Shown: positions 45,477 through 57,375, counted from the stretch's first letter. The stretch is 64,000 bases of DNA from Plantago ovata (GCA_028274465.1 CM051455.1:134760096-134824095); one strand, 5' to 3'. The notes: generated by a model not told the origin, from the letters alone. Translations and numbers: made by a program.

Positions 45477-46414
45477 ATGGGAGAAGCACCTCCTAAAACG
45501 GCCGCCATGGAAGAAGCCCCAGTACTATTGACCGGCGGCCGCACTAAATTAGCTAAAGGTAATTATTAATTAATATTTAATTATCGTTCTCTCTAAAATA
45601 ATTGCTGCCGTGAAGAATTTATTACGATCGATCTTGCATACATACTTGTTTGTGCATGGAATATATATAGACATTGATTGATCTCTATTATGCATGTCTA
45701 CGTCGTGTTTAATTATTAATCTAATAATAATAATAAAAAAAAATTGTAATTTTGACGTACACTTAGAGGATGGTTAATTATTAGATTGTAATAACCAGTT
45801 TGTATAAGTTTAGATTCCCTAATGAAGAAATTAGAATTTAGAAATTGTTATTTTTCGTGAAAACCAAACAGAATTGAACTGAACTGGACTGAATTTATTT
45901 GTATAATAAAATACAATTAGGCAAACGAAGAGAACATAGCCTTAACATTATGATTTGTTGTGTTTGATCAATCTAGCGGCTTTTAGCTAAAGATTTTTTT
46001 TTTCTTTTCCAACAGATATGGACAATAAACCAACACCACCACGTCCAATTAATATATTTATGTCAGAATTACCCAAATTTCGCTATAACATTTGAGGTAA
46101 TATTTTCCGGACTTTTTTCCTTGGCGTGGGCATGTTTTATGACAGACGGCGGGAGTCCTCTATACTTTGTCTTGTTTTTAAAAGCTCTGGCATGGGTATG
46201 TTTTGCGCTTGGTTCTCTTGCGCTGGTTTTGTTGCTCTCGTATTTCTTCCCTTATAACAAGATTGGCATATCAGTTCTACGGTGGGTTCATGTTCTTGTC
46301 ATGTTTTTCCTTCTTCAATGGGCGTTTGAAGAGAACGCCATATTTATGGTGTCTGTCACATTGGAGTTTTTGTTCCTTATAGTATATGGTATAGAACAAC
46401 GGAAGAACAAGTGA
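45477..46414 (+). pseudogene. small multi-helix membrane protein gene, apparently frameshifted
   Basis: Exon 1 (45477-45558) encodes MGEAPPKTAAMEEAPVLL and ends at AAAG/GTAATT. Exon 2 starts at 46016 after TTTTCCAACAG and reads DMDNKPTPPRPINIFM and SELPKFRYN, then meets a TGA at 46093. A shift of one base near 46080-46093 opens AITFEVIFSGLFSLAWACFM and runs to the stop at 46412, through three or four hydrophobic helices (LFLKALAWVCFALGSLALVL, VLRWVHVLVMFFLLQW, VSVTLEFLFLIVYGI). A soluble Pro-rich N-terminus followed by four helices is a common plan of small plant membrane proteins. Family not recognised. Either a one-base lesion, an assembly error, or an unseen intron. Confidence 0.5.
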
Positions 46415-47429
<1,015 letters not shown>

Positions 47430-47434
47430 ACGTA

Positions 47435-47777
47435 TGTCAGAAAACACGTTGAAGGTAATGAATCATACGTGGAATGAGAAAAGTACGTGACAAGAGAGTA
47501 AAAATTAAATAAGCTTCTATTGCTTTGTGATAAATCTCACTTGTATTTACAATTACAAAGAACCCTATATTTATAGACAACTAAACTATACAAAGAATAA
47601 TTTGATCCTATAAGAATATTCTTTACAACCTGTATATTAAGTAAATAATCTAGGGTTGACATGGTCGGCGTGCTCCGTAGTCTTCAAGTCAATCTTCTTA
47701 TATGTTATCTTCGTGCTTGGTCCACATACATCACATCTAATAGTCAAATCCAAATGTATACGATCTTCATTCTAATA
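47435..47777 (-). repeat. 3' LTR of the non-autonomous element
   Basis: Left LTR on the plus strand. Plus-strand edges are TGTCAGAAAACACG and CATTCTAATA; the canonical outer CA is TA here in both LTRs, so one terminal base pair has diverged from TG...CA. Confidence 0.9.
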
Positions 47778-50700
47778 CTCCCCCTCAAGTTGAACATAGA
47801 TTTCAAAATCTAAGTTCATCTTGAAAACGATGTCTCAAGGTGATGGTGAGGATGATGTTAAGCATCAATTAAGGCGTAAAGCTTGAGATGAATAATAAAC
47901 GACATCCCTTTAAGAGATGATGAAAGTGAGTGATTATTGATGAGTAAAGTGAAATGAGACAGTGTTGTTATCCCACAAATAAACCTCAAGTGGTGATTAT
48001 AATAAATCTTATCAAGTGACCACATCAAACATGAATGAGAAAATGAGAATTATAAGAGAAATCATCCATCGATATAATTCTCAAATTAGTGATAGTGTGA
48101 AAAACATAATCGTCAAGGCAACAACTCAACACGATTTCCAAAATCATTAGTGCCAGTGTGCCACAAGTATGATAACTGTGTAACAAACATAGTAGTAGTC
48201 CTCAATATAGAGGTTGATATGAGTGATCCTCAACATGAATAAGAATAATCCACAATGTGATTGATTATATTATGGATGATAATGATATGCATTGAGATAA
48301 CATTTCTAATGTTATGAGCATAAAAATCAGGTGAATAAGTAACTTTGAAAATACCTACAGTCGAAGTGGTGAGATTATTACTCACTTCTTCTAGTCTTCG
48401 ACTTTAAGACTCATATGGAAGTGGTGAGATTATCACTAGCTTCGAGTATTTGACAGATACAATAATACCAAATATCTCCCCCTTTCTGCAATTTTAGCTT
48501 TTAGCAGAAATTAGCAGAAGATTTAATTAATTAATCAAAAGAGGAAAAATGAAATACTGTGAACTTTGACTTCAATGGCAAAGGTGAAATAATGAATGCA
48601 AAGGCTCTTCATCTTAGCTGAATTAGTGACTCTAATGAGAATTTCAATGCAACAGCAAGGAGCACTTCAACTTCTTGATATATAGTGAGATAGAATTGTG
48701 AATGCACAGATTTCAGTGCAAAGATCATGATACAATAGAAGAATGGATGTACAACTGCATATTTTCATGGAATAAAATATGGTTGAACTTACATATTTGA
48801 ATGTAGTGTACATGTTGATTTGATATTTGAAAATAGGTTGCTAACTGAATGATCATTGTTACTTCTCGGTGTGAGCAAACAAATGATGAAAATATTAATG
48901 TGATATGACAAACTTGGTCATTTTGATGATGCAACCGATAACCGATTGTTGTTGATATAAACTTCACATATTGCATGATTGAGTTTGGTGATAACAAGAT
49001 TGAATTGAGCATACTTCCCAATATATGCAAAACTAAACATTGACACATCATAGGAACCCAACAAACAAGTGAGGTGATGATGAGAAAATCCTTGTGATGA
49101 GCTTCTGATATTATATCCAAGGAAGTGAGATTTGATGAAAAGTACAGAATCAGTGATGAATACTGAACTGTGTAATAAACTTATGATAGCAAAGAAGAGT
49201 TTTAAATACTCCATAAACACAAGAGGCTAAGATCAAATGAGACAATCATAGGAATCCAGTGACTGAGGCTTGAAAAATTAGCTAGTGATGGCAGTCATAA
49301 TAAATTAATAATGGACAAAACGAATTAAGCAATAGGTATTAAACCTTAAAAGCTTGCAAGACAAATTAACCAAGATAGAACAGACCATATGGATCTAATA
49401 AATCATAGGTCACAAGAGAAGTACCATTTTTCAATATGGTGTCCTCGCTGTCCTTTACAGATCCATCAGTGGTTCTCTTTGTTGTTTCATATCCAGACTC
49501 CCTTGATTCTAAGAGAATTTTAAATAAAAAAATGAATAATTGTTATATAATATATAGAAGCAATAGACAAAACAATTGATAATAACAACTGCAGAAACTT
49601 GAATGATGAGTAATATTAAGCTGATAACAAAAGCAATAACTGAGATTGATCCTTTCAGTGAATATTAACTTGGTACGGAAGCAAATGTTTAGCTGATCAA
49701 CCTTGTGATCAGTTCAGGTGATGATGAATTGATTGTAGTTTGGGATTTGGGTTGTGAGAATTAGTGAACGATTACGTCTTAATTATCCTCCCCCTCAAAT
49801 CCCATACAACCTTCAAACCACAAATTAATGAACCAGGAGAAAGATGACTGATGACTGATGACTGCAATGTATGTTAATGGTTGGTGACTGACATTGCAAC
49901 TTCTCATTTTAATTTCTGATTTTAATAAATAAGCACAAATGAACCATAAGGTTTATAAATAATTTCCCAGAACATTTTGGAGGAATACTGTGTATTAATA
50001 AATATGGATAGATATGAATAGATATATGAACTGCATTTTGCAGAAGTTTGTGGATTGATATGCACAAGTTGATTAAATAAATGAGGGTCAGAACTGAGAG
50101 AGAACAATGGGATTGCACAAAGTCCTAAAACTATTAGTTAGAAAGTAAGCAAATATTCCAGCGTCTTACTCGTGAATGAAATCTACCCATTTATCTTTCT
50201 TTGATCATCAAATGAATAACGATTTGATTTGCTAGTTCAATGTTAAACTAGATAATGGAATCATATGACAGATATAAGGCTTATGTTTGCCTTTTTTAAT
50301 CTCAACATAATGAGCATCATTTAAATAATGCTTTTCTATATCAAATATGAATTGATACTTCTTCATACCAATCTTATGAAGATTGAAAATGGATTGCAGT
50401 TTGCTCCATATGTTAAATAGATTGAAAATAGATCTGAGATTAAGATACAACCCTCAAAAACTGAAGTGAAGAATGATTACTACAAATATCAGAATGAATC
50501 AGATCTAGTGACATACTCAATTAGAATAAACAGCTTATGAGCAATATTTGAGCTACTGTAAATGAATAAGAATGATGCTGATAACAATAGCAGATTCTGA
50601 TTAATATAGCTGATAACAACAACTTTCTCAAAGATTCAACAGAGACAGGTATTCCAACTTTCCCAAAAAAAATATTTTTATGCATAAATGAGATGTAAGA

Positions 50701-50879
50701 TAAAATAAGATGTTCTATTACAAACATTATATTACATCATAAGATGTTCTTATTCATGAGATATGTAGACAAGGTGAATTTTACAAAGAAAAATAACACC
50801 TAAATCTAACATATTCATTTGCAAGAGAGAGCATGAAAAATAGTGAAATATAAAATGGGAAATTTATACCTGAAATTTC

Positions 50880-51215
50880 TCCTCACATCTCCTTCAATCG
50901 AGTTTCTTCAACAGGCCGCTCCTTCCTCCTCATCGCATACACATTCGTGGTCATTCCCCCACCGGAAGAATCTGAGACGCCGCGAGGTGACGATGCCTCC
51001 TCGTTCGGATCGTCTTCGATCATCGGGGAGCCAGTAGAGAAGTGATTGAGCTGCTGATTGGTGCCATTCTTATTCGAATCGAGTGAGTCGTATGACTTGG
51101 CCTTTTCATTCCCGGCGAAGTGCTGAGTCGACCTTGGGTTTCGGTGGCTTCGGCGAGTAAGCTCCGTCGTCGGTGATTGTCTGTGACTCGTGGCCTTGGA
51201 ATATTAACTCGGAAG
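50880..51215 (-). pseudogene. host-gene-like fragment inside the LTR element
   Basis: On the minus strand the frames FQGHESQTITDDGAYSPKPP and, after a shift, SYDSLDSNKNGTNQQLNHFS, TGSPMIEDDPNEEASSPRGV and MRRKERPVEETRLKEM have the balanced composition of a real plant protein. They stand out from the AT-rich interior in GC content. I do not recognise the protein. Capture of a host gene is the likely reading; an element-specific protein is the alternative. Confidence 0.45.
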
Positions 51216-51818
51216 CCTTTTCTATGATTTACCGAGTTTTACACTTTCTTTTCTTCTGAGGTTTGAAGAATGGAGAAGAGGGAGATCTTGATGTTTTGAT
51301 TCCAACTCTTCTCATGCTCTCTTATTCACAGACCTGATTTGATAGTGATTGATGAATTCACTCTTGACTATCAGTTTATCACTGTAGATCACAAGATCAG
51401 AAATTACAGGATTGAATTTAGCTAATGAAAGCTTTGAATCAAGTAGATGATGACTTTAATTTTGATTTTTCTTTCTACTCTTAAGTATAGAGGTTGAAAC
51501 GGGCTTTTCGTGATGGATCGATTGACGCCTTTTGGTGATGATATGAGGTTTTTCTTTAATGTGATCAGATCTGAAAATGAGTGAAAGTAGCTACTGGAAT
51601 TTGCAGCATAGTATTAATAATGATTTGATCTTATTTGATTTGTATTTCTGCCAAAGGATAGCAGGTGAATTGATTGTTCAACGATGAGCATAAGAGAAAT
51701 AGTCGCATGAAGCTAGCAACATCGTTAAAGATAGGTGATTACTCCAATGGAGATGATGAACATACATTTTCTCATTAATCCAAAGTATGTGAATGATCGA
51801 GCCTGAGCTCTGATACCA

Positions 51819-52164
51819 TGTCAAAAACACGTTGAAGATAATGAATCATACTTGGAATGAGAAAAGTACGTGACAAGAGAGTAAAAATTAAATAATTTTC
51901 TATTGCTTTGTGATAAATCTCACTTGTATTTACAATTACAAAGAATCCTATATTTATAGACAACTAAACTATACAAAGAATAATTTGATCCTATAAGAAT
52001 ATTCTTTACAACTTGTACACTAAGTAAATAATCTAGGGTTGACATGGTCGGCGTGCTCCGTAGTCTTCAAGTCAATCTTCTTATATGTTATCTTCGTGCT
52101 TGGTCCACATACATCACATCTAATTAATAGTCAAATCCAAATGTATACGATCTTCATTCTAATA
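51819..52164 (-). repeat. 5' LTR of the non-autonomous element
   Basis: Right LTR on the plus strand, followed inward on the minus strand by TGGTATCAGAGC. Compared with the left LTR it has AATAATTTTC for AATAAGCTTC and an extra TTAA near 52125. Confidence 0.9.
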
Positions 52165-52169
52165 ACGTA

Positions 52170-52783
52170 CGTACACATTAAGAACAAATCATCTAAACCT
52201 CGAATACAATAGATGTAAGCTATGTAATTAAAAGCATAGAAAAACTAAAGTACAACTCATTTGTAAACGAAAGAACAGAAACAGTGTTGGTATCTGGTAA
52301 ACCTAGCTTCTGATAAACAAGAAATATAGGCTGATTTTCAAAATTTTATGCTCAGAAAACCCTTTTAAAATCTTGTATCTAATACTTTGCGTAAAAATTA
52401 AAAATTATTGTAATCTGATTCTACATCAATTAATCACCCAATACTATCAAAGGTAGTTTCCAATTGACCTGAACAACGCGCAAGTAGTATAAGCAACATA
52501 CGGGAAGCAAGCCCAATCGTCGGATCTTCAGATGTACTCTATACAACCTAAAATCAATTTGAACGGAAATGAACACATCCTCCAAATAATTAAAAACCAA
52601 ACAATTTAAGATGACTACCAATATCACAAGTTCAACAATGAAAAAAATCAATTACATGCCGAAAGTTTAACAGATACATTACATGATTCAAAAATCTAAA
52701 CTACTAGACTTTAAGCTGATACAACAATATGACCATATATTGCAGATCAATCATCTGAGAAACGAGAGAGGGTTTGATTATAC
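52170..52783. other. intergenic, AT-rich, bordering the gene-fragment mosaic
   Basis: No gene recognised. The last stretch (about 52700-52783) is the intron-like continuation after the L15 donor site described next. Confidence 0.35.
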
Positions 52784-52930
52784 CTGCTTTTCCTTGTAAT
52801 CAAGGCACCAGGCCTTATCGGGTCTGGTTGGATGAATAACACGAACCATCAAAGGAAGCTGACGGTACTCCCAGCAACGGACCCTGAGAAGAAACCTCAT
52901 AACATCCTATTGCTTCTTCCATAGCTCCGA
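52784..52930 (-). pseudogene. ribosomal protein L15 (RPL15) N-terminal exon relic
   Basis: The minus strand reads ELWKKQ, a stop, [18 protein letters not shown] and [15 protein letters not shown], then GTATAA. This is the first part of 60S ribosomal protein L15 ([19 protein letters not shown] in the family). The exon stops at a canonical donor after KQ with intron-like DNA following, so the piece was copied from genomic DNA, not mRNA. One serine codon is a stop and conserved Arg-Arg is Trp-Cys. Confidence 0.82.
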
Positions 52931-52989
52931 GCAGAAACCTCACGCGTTCTTGCCCATTTCACAGTACGAGAGGTTTGATGGAGACCTGA

Positions 52990-53205
52990 AACCAAAATGT
53001 ATTGACCTGTTCAGGTTGTTGTTCTGGAATCTGGATCCTTAACCGGGTTAGCGGAGTACAGTTTGTTAACGAAGAAGGAAGTGGACCAGAGAACTGGTTC
53101 GAAAACAGGATCAGCTTGACAAATGACAAACCTACTGTGTCCGAGGTAGAGATTAGGCGGGATCTGTCCCGATAGTGAATTCGGAGAGACGTCGAGCCTC
53201 GGTAC
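52990..53205 (-). pseudogene. LRR receptor-like kinase fragment (leucine-rich repeats)
   Basis: Two frames on the minus strand, LDVSPNSLSGQIPPNLYLG and LSFVKLILFSNQFSGPLP followed by SSLTNCTPLTRLRIQ, show the plant LRR consensus LxxLxLxxNxLxGxIPxxL. No kinase domain. Frame breaks between repeats. Confidence 0.7.
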
Positions 53206-53219
53206 AGTACATTTACTTA

Positions 53220-53429
53220 TTCTGATACGGGTAACCAGGTGTTTCTCCCAATAATCTTTGTAACAGGACCTGTATATGACTTTAATCCAACACCAAAGAC
53301 AGTGGTGTTACATCAGCAACGACTATGTCAGTAACATCTCCAAGGGCAACAACTTCATCGGGATTGAGAGTGACATTTGAGTCCTTTCCTGTCAATATTT
53401 TAACAAGGATGATCTCATCCATCCAAATA
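53220..53429 (-). pseudogene. HSP70 (chloroplast/DnaK-type) fragment
   Basis: Minus strand: WMDEIILV, then ILTGKDSNVTLNPDEVVALG, DVTDIVVADVTPLSLVLD and, after a break, VTKIIGRNTWLPVSE. These match the end of the ATPase domain and the start of the substrate domain of DnaK-type HSP70 (IDEVILVGG, GKDPN, NPDEVVALGAA, DVTPLSLGLE, MTKIIPRNT). The segment between VALG and DVTD is deleted. Confidence 0.78.
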
Positions 53430-53538
53430 ACTGGATGATAGCTTTGCATCATCTAGTGACCTATGCATAGGGGTTCCTCAACTGTCAAGTGCTTACCTCT
53501 AATGATCACCTTGTCAATTGTGTGTTCTGGCCTGAAGG

Positions 53539-53757
53539 TACATTCCTCTTCCATGTAGCCATTTGTGATGGGCGAGCTTTGTGGTTCAAAAGTGACCCTT
53601 TCCTCTGAGACCCCTGTATATCTTACTAGCGGAGGTCAATCCTCTGAGTTCTCTCTGTGTGGACTGGGTTGCAGAACCAGTTGATTCTAAGATCACTGTA
53701 GATAGTGGTGTGGGCTGGGTCAACCAATATCACCTCAAAGTACTAGTACGTTGAATC
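53539..53757 (-). pseudogene. ribosomal protein L15 (RPL15) C-terminal exon relic
   Basis: Minus strand: DSTY, a stop, [31 protein letters not shown] and HKARPSQMATWKRN. This is the last part of L15 ([47 protein letters not shown]). It lies upstream, on the coding strand, of the N-terminal piece, so the two halves are in reversed order. Several stops. Confidence 0.8.
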
Positions 53758-53770
53758 TTGCATTTCAAGT

Positions 53771-54658
53771 TGAGTCGGTAGTGCATTGGATAAGTGAAAA
53801 GCTTATACATTTATATTATAATGCTAGAGAAGTTGAGCAACAGATCTAACTGCAGATAATACAACACACAGGCTTCTACAGAAATGTATGATCAAAAAAT
53901 GTATGAGGAGTTCAAGAGAAGAGTGTATGCCAGAAATGTATGATCAAAAAAGTGCTTTGAAGTTTGAAGCTTCCACGGGCCAACAAGAAAAAAAAAATCA
54001 TGAAAGCTTTTGACTCAAATATCAAATGGGTGAACGAGAATCAATTCGCTGGACGCTGGGGATGGTGAATGCAACGATAAGGAGAAAGAGCTCGAGGGTA
54101 TTCGGAACGGGGCTCAGAATGGAACCTCATCACGGTAAGGCTGCTAAAATCTTAAGTCTAAAATTATGAGGAGTCAGGACTATCCTATTCTATTTCTGCA
54201 CCGTATGAACTCAACATATATATATCAATACTAGTAGCTAGAATTTGTACTAACAAACACATTAATTTGTTACATACAGATAGATTATATGATGTGATGT
54301 AATGTAACTGAAGTTACAAAATTAAGCATCAAAACTTGAAACTAGCAATGAATGAATTGGTAAAAGTAAACAAGGAAGGCAGTAGTAAATCTGATTATAT
54401 AGAATTTTTCAGTGTTTGGAATTACAGATCAGACAGAATGTAGCACTACATTGTGAAATTCGAACTACAGCAGCAGCTGGTTCGTGAAGCAAGCAATGAA
54501 ATGAACTGTTAACAGAGTTTGAAAACAACTACTAGTATGAAACAACTGATCAATCGAATAGAAGAAGAGTGAAATGGCAATCATAAGGACAAGTACTACT
54601 GCAATTAGCTCAAGCATGGACAACAGAGAAACGTAACTAGCCAAGCAGAGATGATATT
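53771..54658. other. intergenic
   Basis: No gene. A short direct repeat CAGAAATGTATGATCAAAAA occurs at about 53879 and 53931. Otherwise featureless; the lower part is the 3' flank of the next gene. Confidence 0.35.
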
Positions 54659-55534
54659 CTAAGAACGATTCTGTGGTTCACCGATAGCAGCATCGAGAAC
54701 TGATTGCACTTGTCCATCGCTAGCAGCATCCAGAACCGGTTGCACATGCACATCGCTAGCAGAATCGAGAACTGATTGCACTTGTCCATCGCTAGCAGCA
54801 TCAAGAACCTGTTGCACTTGTCCATCGCTAGCGGCATCGAGAACTGATTGCACTTGTCCATCGCTAGCAGCATCAAGAACCTGTTGCACTTGTCCATCGC
54901 TAGCAGCATCGAGAACTGATTGCACTTGCCCATCGCTAGCAGCATCCAGAACTTGCACTTGTCCATCGCTAGCAGCATCCAGAACCTGTTGGACTTGTCC
55001 ATCGCTAGCAGCATCAATAACCTGTTGCACATGCACATCGCTAGCAGCATCCAGAACCTGTTGGACTTGTCCATCGCTAGCAGCATCAATAACCTGTTGC
55101 ACATGCACATCGCTAGCAGCATCCAGAACCGTTTGCACCTGTTCATCTGTAGCAGCTGGAATGAGTCCTGGAACCGATGATACCACGTACGCCCAGACAG
55201 GGAGCAGTCCGACAGCCAGAACCATGACCAGAATAGTAACAGAGAGAAACGCCGCCAAATCAACGTTCGTAGCCATGCGTGGTGGAATTAGGTGGAGAAA
55301 CATTGCGAACAACTCATACAGAGCCACAAACTCAGCGCTAAATACCACACGCAAACGAAAAATTGCATGCTTTACCGCACCATAGTGCTGCGGCCATTGC
55401 CTACTGAAAATGGCTGCAACCAGCCAAATTACATAGAATATAATCCATTTGCAAGTCAATGTCCAGTCACATGAAAGCATAAAAAAGAAACCAATGACCA
55501 GCAAGAAATTTCCACATGCTAGAATGAAATCCAT
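54659..55534 (-). CDS. membrane protein with thirteen 12-residue C-terminal repeats
   Basis: A single-exon frame of 291 residues starting at the first ATG after the TATA box and a GA-rich leader. Residues 1-120 hold about four hydrophobic helices (FLLVIGFFFML, WIIFYVIWLVAAIF, FVALYELFAMFLHLI, FLSVTILVMVLAVGLLPVWAYVV). Residues 130-284 are a perfect-to-near-perfect array of the dodecamer DGQVQ(Q/S)VLDAAS, with DVHVQQVIDAAS variants; one unit has 11 residues. The array is acidic, Ala/Val-rich and probably helical, with hydrophobic V/L spaced for an amphipathic surface. The last residues are GEPQNRS. I do not recognise the family. Topology suggests a cytosolic or lumenal repeat tail on a membrane anchor. 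Frame is open throughout despite the repeats, which argues for a real protein. Confidence 0.68.
   Translation of the reverse strand: MDFILACGNFLLVIGFFFMLSCDWTLTCKWIIFYVIWLVAAIFSRQWPQHYGAVKHAIFRLRVVFSAEFVALYELFAMFLHLIPPRMATNVDLAAFLSVTILVMVLAVGLLPVWAYVVSSVPGLIPAATDEQVQTVLDAASDVHVQQVIDAASDGQVQQVLDAASDVHVQQVIDAASDGQVQQVLDAASDGQVQVLDAASDGQVQSVLDAASDGQVQQVLDAASDGQVQSVLDAASDGQVQQVLDAASDGQVQSVLDSASDVHVQPVLDAASDGQVQSVLDAAIGEPQNRS
54683..55147 (-). repeat. in-frame 36-bp coding minisatellite, 13 units
   Basis: Twelve units of 36 bp and one of 33 bp, with core CATCGCTAGCAGCATC on the plus strand. A higher order is visible: units alternate Q and S at position 6 in the distal half and GQ/VH at positions 2-3 in the proximal half, giving 72-bp dimers. 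Unit length changes keep the frame. Confidence 0.92.
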
Positions 55535-55663
55535 CGGAGAGATGGAGAGAAAGAAAGAGAGGGAGAGAGTAATGAATCAGAGAATGATCGAGAGAGTTTG
55601 ACTATGCTATGCTCTGTTTGTGTATGTCAAGTGATAATACTGTATCTAGTCTACCAATAACTA

Positions 55664-55671
55664 TATTTATA
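55664..55671 (-). promoter_or_regulatory. TATA box of the repeat-tailed membrane protein gene
   Basis: TATAAATA on the minus strand, 129 bases before the ATG, followed by a leader with GA-rich stretches (AGAGAAAGAAAGAGAGGGAG region at about 55543-55566). Confidence 0.6.
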
Positions 55672-57078
55672 TAACCATTAACCAACAATCACTGAAGAAT
55701 CACATAACCGCTTCGATTCATTTCTTGAAAAATATCTCCAACTAATCTAATTTTGGCGCCACCGACTTGTGTTCTGTTTTGCTTCAAATATCTCCAGCTA
55801 ATTTAGTTACAATTGTAAATTTCATTCTGTTTTTATGTAAGTAACTCTTTTTACCCTTTTTTTTCTCTTTGTTTTCTTGAGAATAAGTTTTATGGAACTA
55901 ACTAGTTAAGCAAGTATTATTGTTTCAGCAAATTAAGCATACGATTATTATTAATTTGTAGTATTGCCACCCTGAAGGAATAATTTGACCATATATTAAA
56001 ATCGTAACTCGATTCTCATTCATTTACAAGTTTGTGCCACGTAAGTATGGGTTTTATGGAACCCATTTGGTATGTATCCAATTTGTCCTGTTTGTAATGG
56101 AGGCGATGAATGAATCTTTCTTGCATGTGCTTCGGTATTGTCACTTGCACGCTGTTATTGAGTTTTCTCTAGCCTATATACCTCACAATTCTCTCATGAC
56201 AGATGCATCAGATGTACGTATGGCGATGGATTAATTAATTCTGTCCCGGACAGCTCTATCGATCCTGTGAAGAACTCGAGATTTGGTTTATTCTGTCCCG
56301 AACAAATCTGTCCGGTGAAGAATTTGTCTTTCTGATTTATTATGGCCTGAACAGCTCTATCCGGTGCAGAATTTGAGTTTCTAGTTTAGTCTCAATAAGA
56401 TTGTTGGACCATGGTGAACAGGGTTGTTCTCTATTTGATACATTTTGTTATTTAGTTCGTTCGGAAGCTGTCTTCTAAGTTATAAGTATTTATTTATGAT
56501 GTTGTAGAACATGTTCTTCGATGACAAATAGCTCCAGAACATATTCAACTGAATTTATATTATTTCGACGTTTATATGTTGAAACAAGTGCAAAAACATT
56601 ACTTCGTATGTTATTACTTTGTTGTTAGAACAGTTCATGTTGTTTGTTGAAAGCATTATGTTGTAGTGCATTCTGTTATCACATCTGTTGACTTCCATAC
56701 TTACATCAACTAAGGTCTGATACTCTGATTAGGGAGTAGGGGTTCTCCATCACCCCGAATAACATCCAGTATGTTGTGCACACAGCTCTTGGATATTCGG
56801 AGGAGGATGTTCTAAATTTGGATTAATTGTTGAAATAAAACTAATTATGGCATTGAAGTTGAGAGGACGGAAATGATATTATGCTCTATATAGGAAATCA
56901 CCTTCCTAACAGCTGGCATCTTACTAGCTAGAGAACTGGAACTATAGTTACTATGCAAATTAGTTGTTCGAAGAATTAATTCAGTTTAATTTTATGCATG
57001 TGAATATGCTTGCTACATTCCACTTCCTTCTGGTATGAGCAAGTGTAATTCATACTATACTACCTTTCTTGAATATGA
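55672..57078. other. intergenic with a diverged tandem repeat
   Basis: No gene recognised. At 56237-56386 three units of about 50 bp follow each other, each with ATTCTGTCCCGAACAGCTC-like start and GTGAAGAATTTGAG-like end. The rest is AT-rich. Confidence 0.45.
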
Positions 57079-57096
57079 TTGCTTATATGCTTTGCA

Positions 57097-57345
57097 GAAG
57101 AAGTCACCAGTTTCATTCCTGAGAAAGTGATTGGGAATTTACTTCATTCATGCCTCTTAGTGACCTTTATGACCCTGGTAGAGATTATCTTGGATGACAA
57201 ATGTATAAACGAGGCTGATACTGATGTCCCTAATGGGCTGATTACTGGATACATGACTCAAAAAAGGCTTCAAGAACCAGGGTGCTACTTGTTACATGAA
57301 TTCTCTCCACCAGACACTATACCATATTCCTTATTCAAGAAAGGT
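57097..57345 (+). CDS. possible exon of an unrecognised gene
   Basis: After a strong acceptor (GCTTTGCAG, 57089-57097) an open frame reads EEVTSFIPEKVIGNLLHS, then NEADTDVPNGLITGYMTQKR and LQEPGCYLLHEFSPPDTIPY, and reaches a donor-like AAAG/GTATGT at 57344. The composition is protein-like and both borders look like splice sites. I find no convincing neighbour exon in the surrounding DNA and cannot name a family. It may be a lone relic. Confidence 0.3.
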
Positions 57346-57375
57346 ATGTTTTGTCCCTTAAGTTTTCTTCGTTGA

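Larger units (their letters stand above)
47430..52169 (-). mobile_element. complete non-autonomous Ty1-copia-type LTR element (LARD-like)
   Basis: Two direct LTRs (47435-47777 and 51819-52164) are flanked by the 5-bp duplication ACGTA at 47430-47434 and 52165-52169. On the minus strand the 5' LTR is followed by the primer-binding site TGGTATCAGAGC (51807-51818), the classic initiator-tRNA-Met site of copia elements. A polypurine tract CTTGAGGGGGAG (47778-47789) precedes the 3' LTR. The LTRs differ at about nine positions plus short indels (about 97 percent identity by eye). The 4.0-kb interior has no gag, protease, integrase, RT or RNase H. It is AT-rich except for a coding-like segment near 50.9-51.2 kb, so it depends on partner-encoded proteins. 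Confidence 0.93.

Noticed and set aside
48725-50727. Many 60-130-codon frames inside the LTR element
   Set aside because: Low-complexity AT-rich translations without gag, integrase or RT motifs.
54683-55147. Regular 36-bp repeats reminiscent of a CRISPR array
   Set aside because: Units are head-to-tail without spacers, lie in an open reading frame of a plant nuclear gene and encode a 12-residue peptide repeat.
54637-55263. Second frame over the repeat gene (Cys/Asn/Arg/Met-rich)
   Set aside because: Shadow of the 36-bp repeats in another frame; the 291-residue frame has the membrane helices, TATA box and better start.
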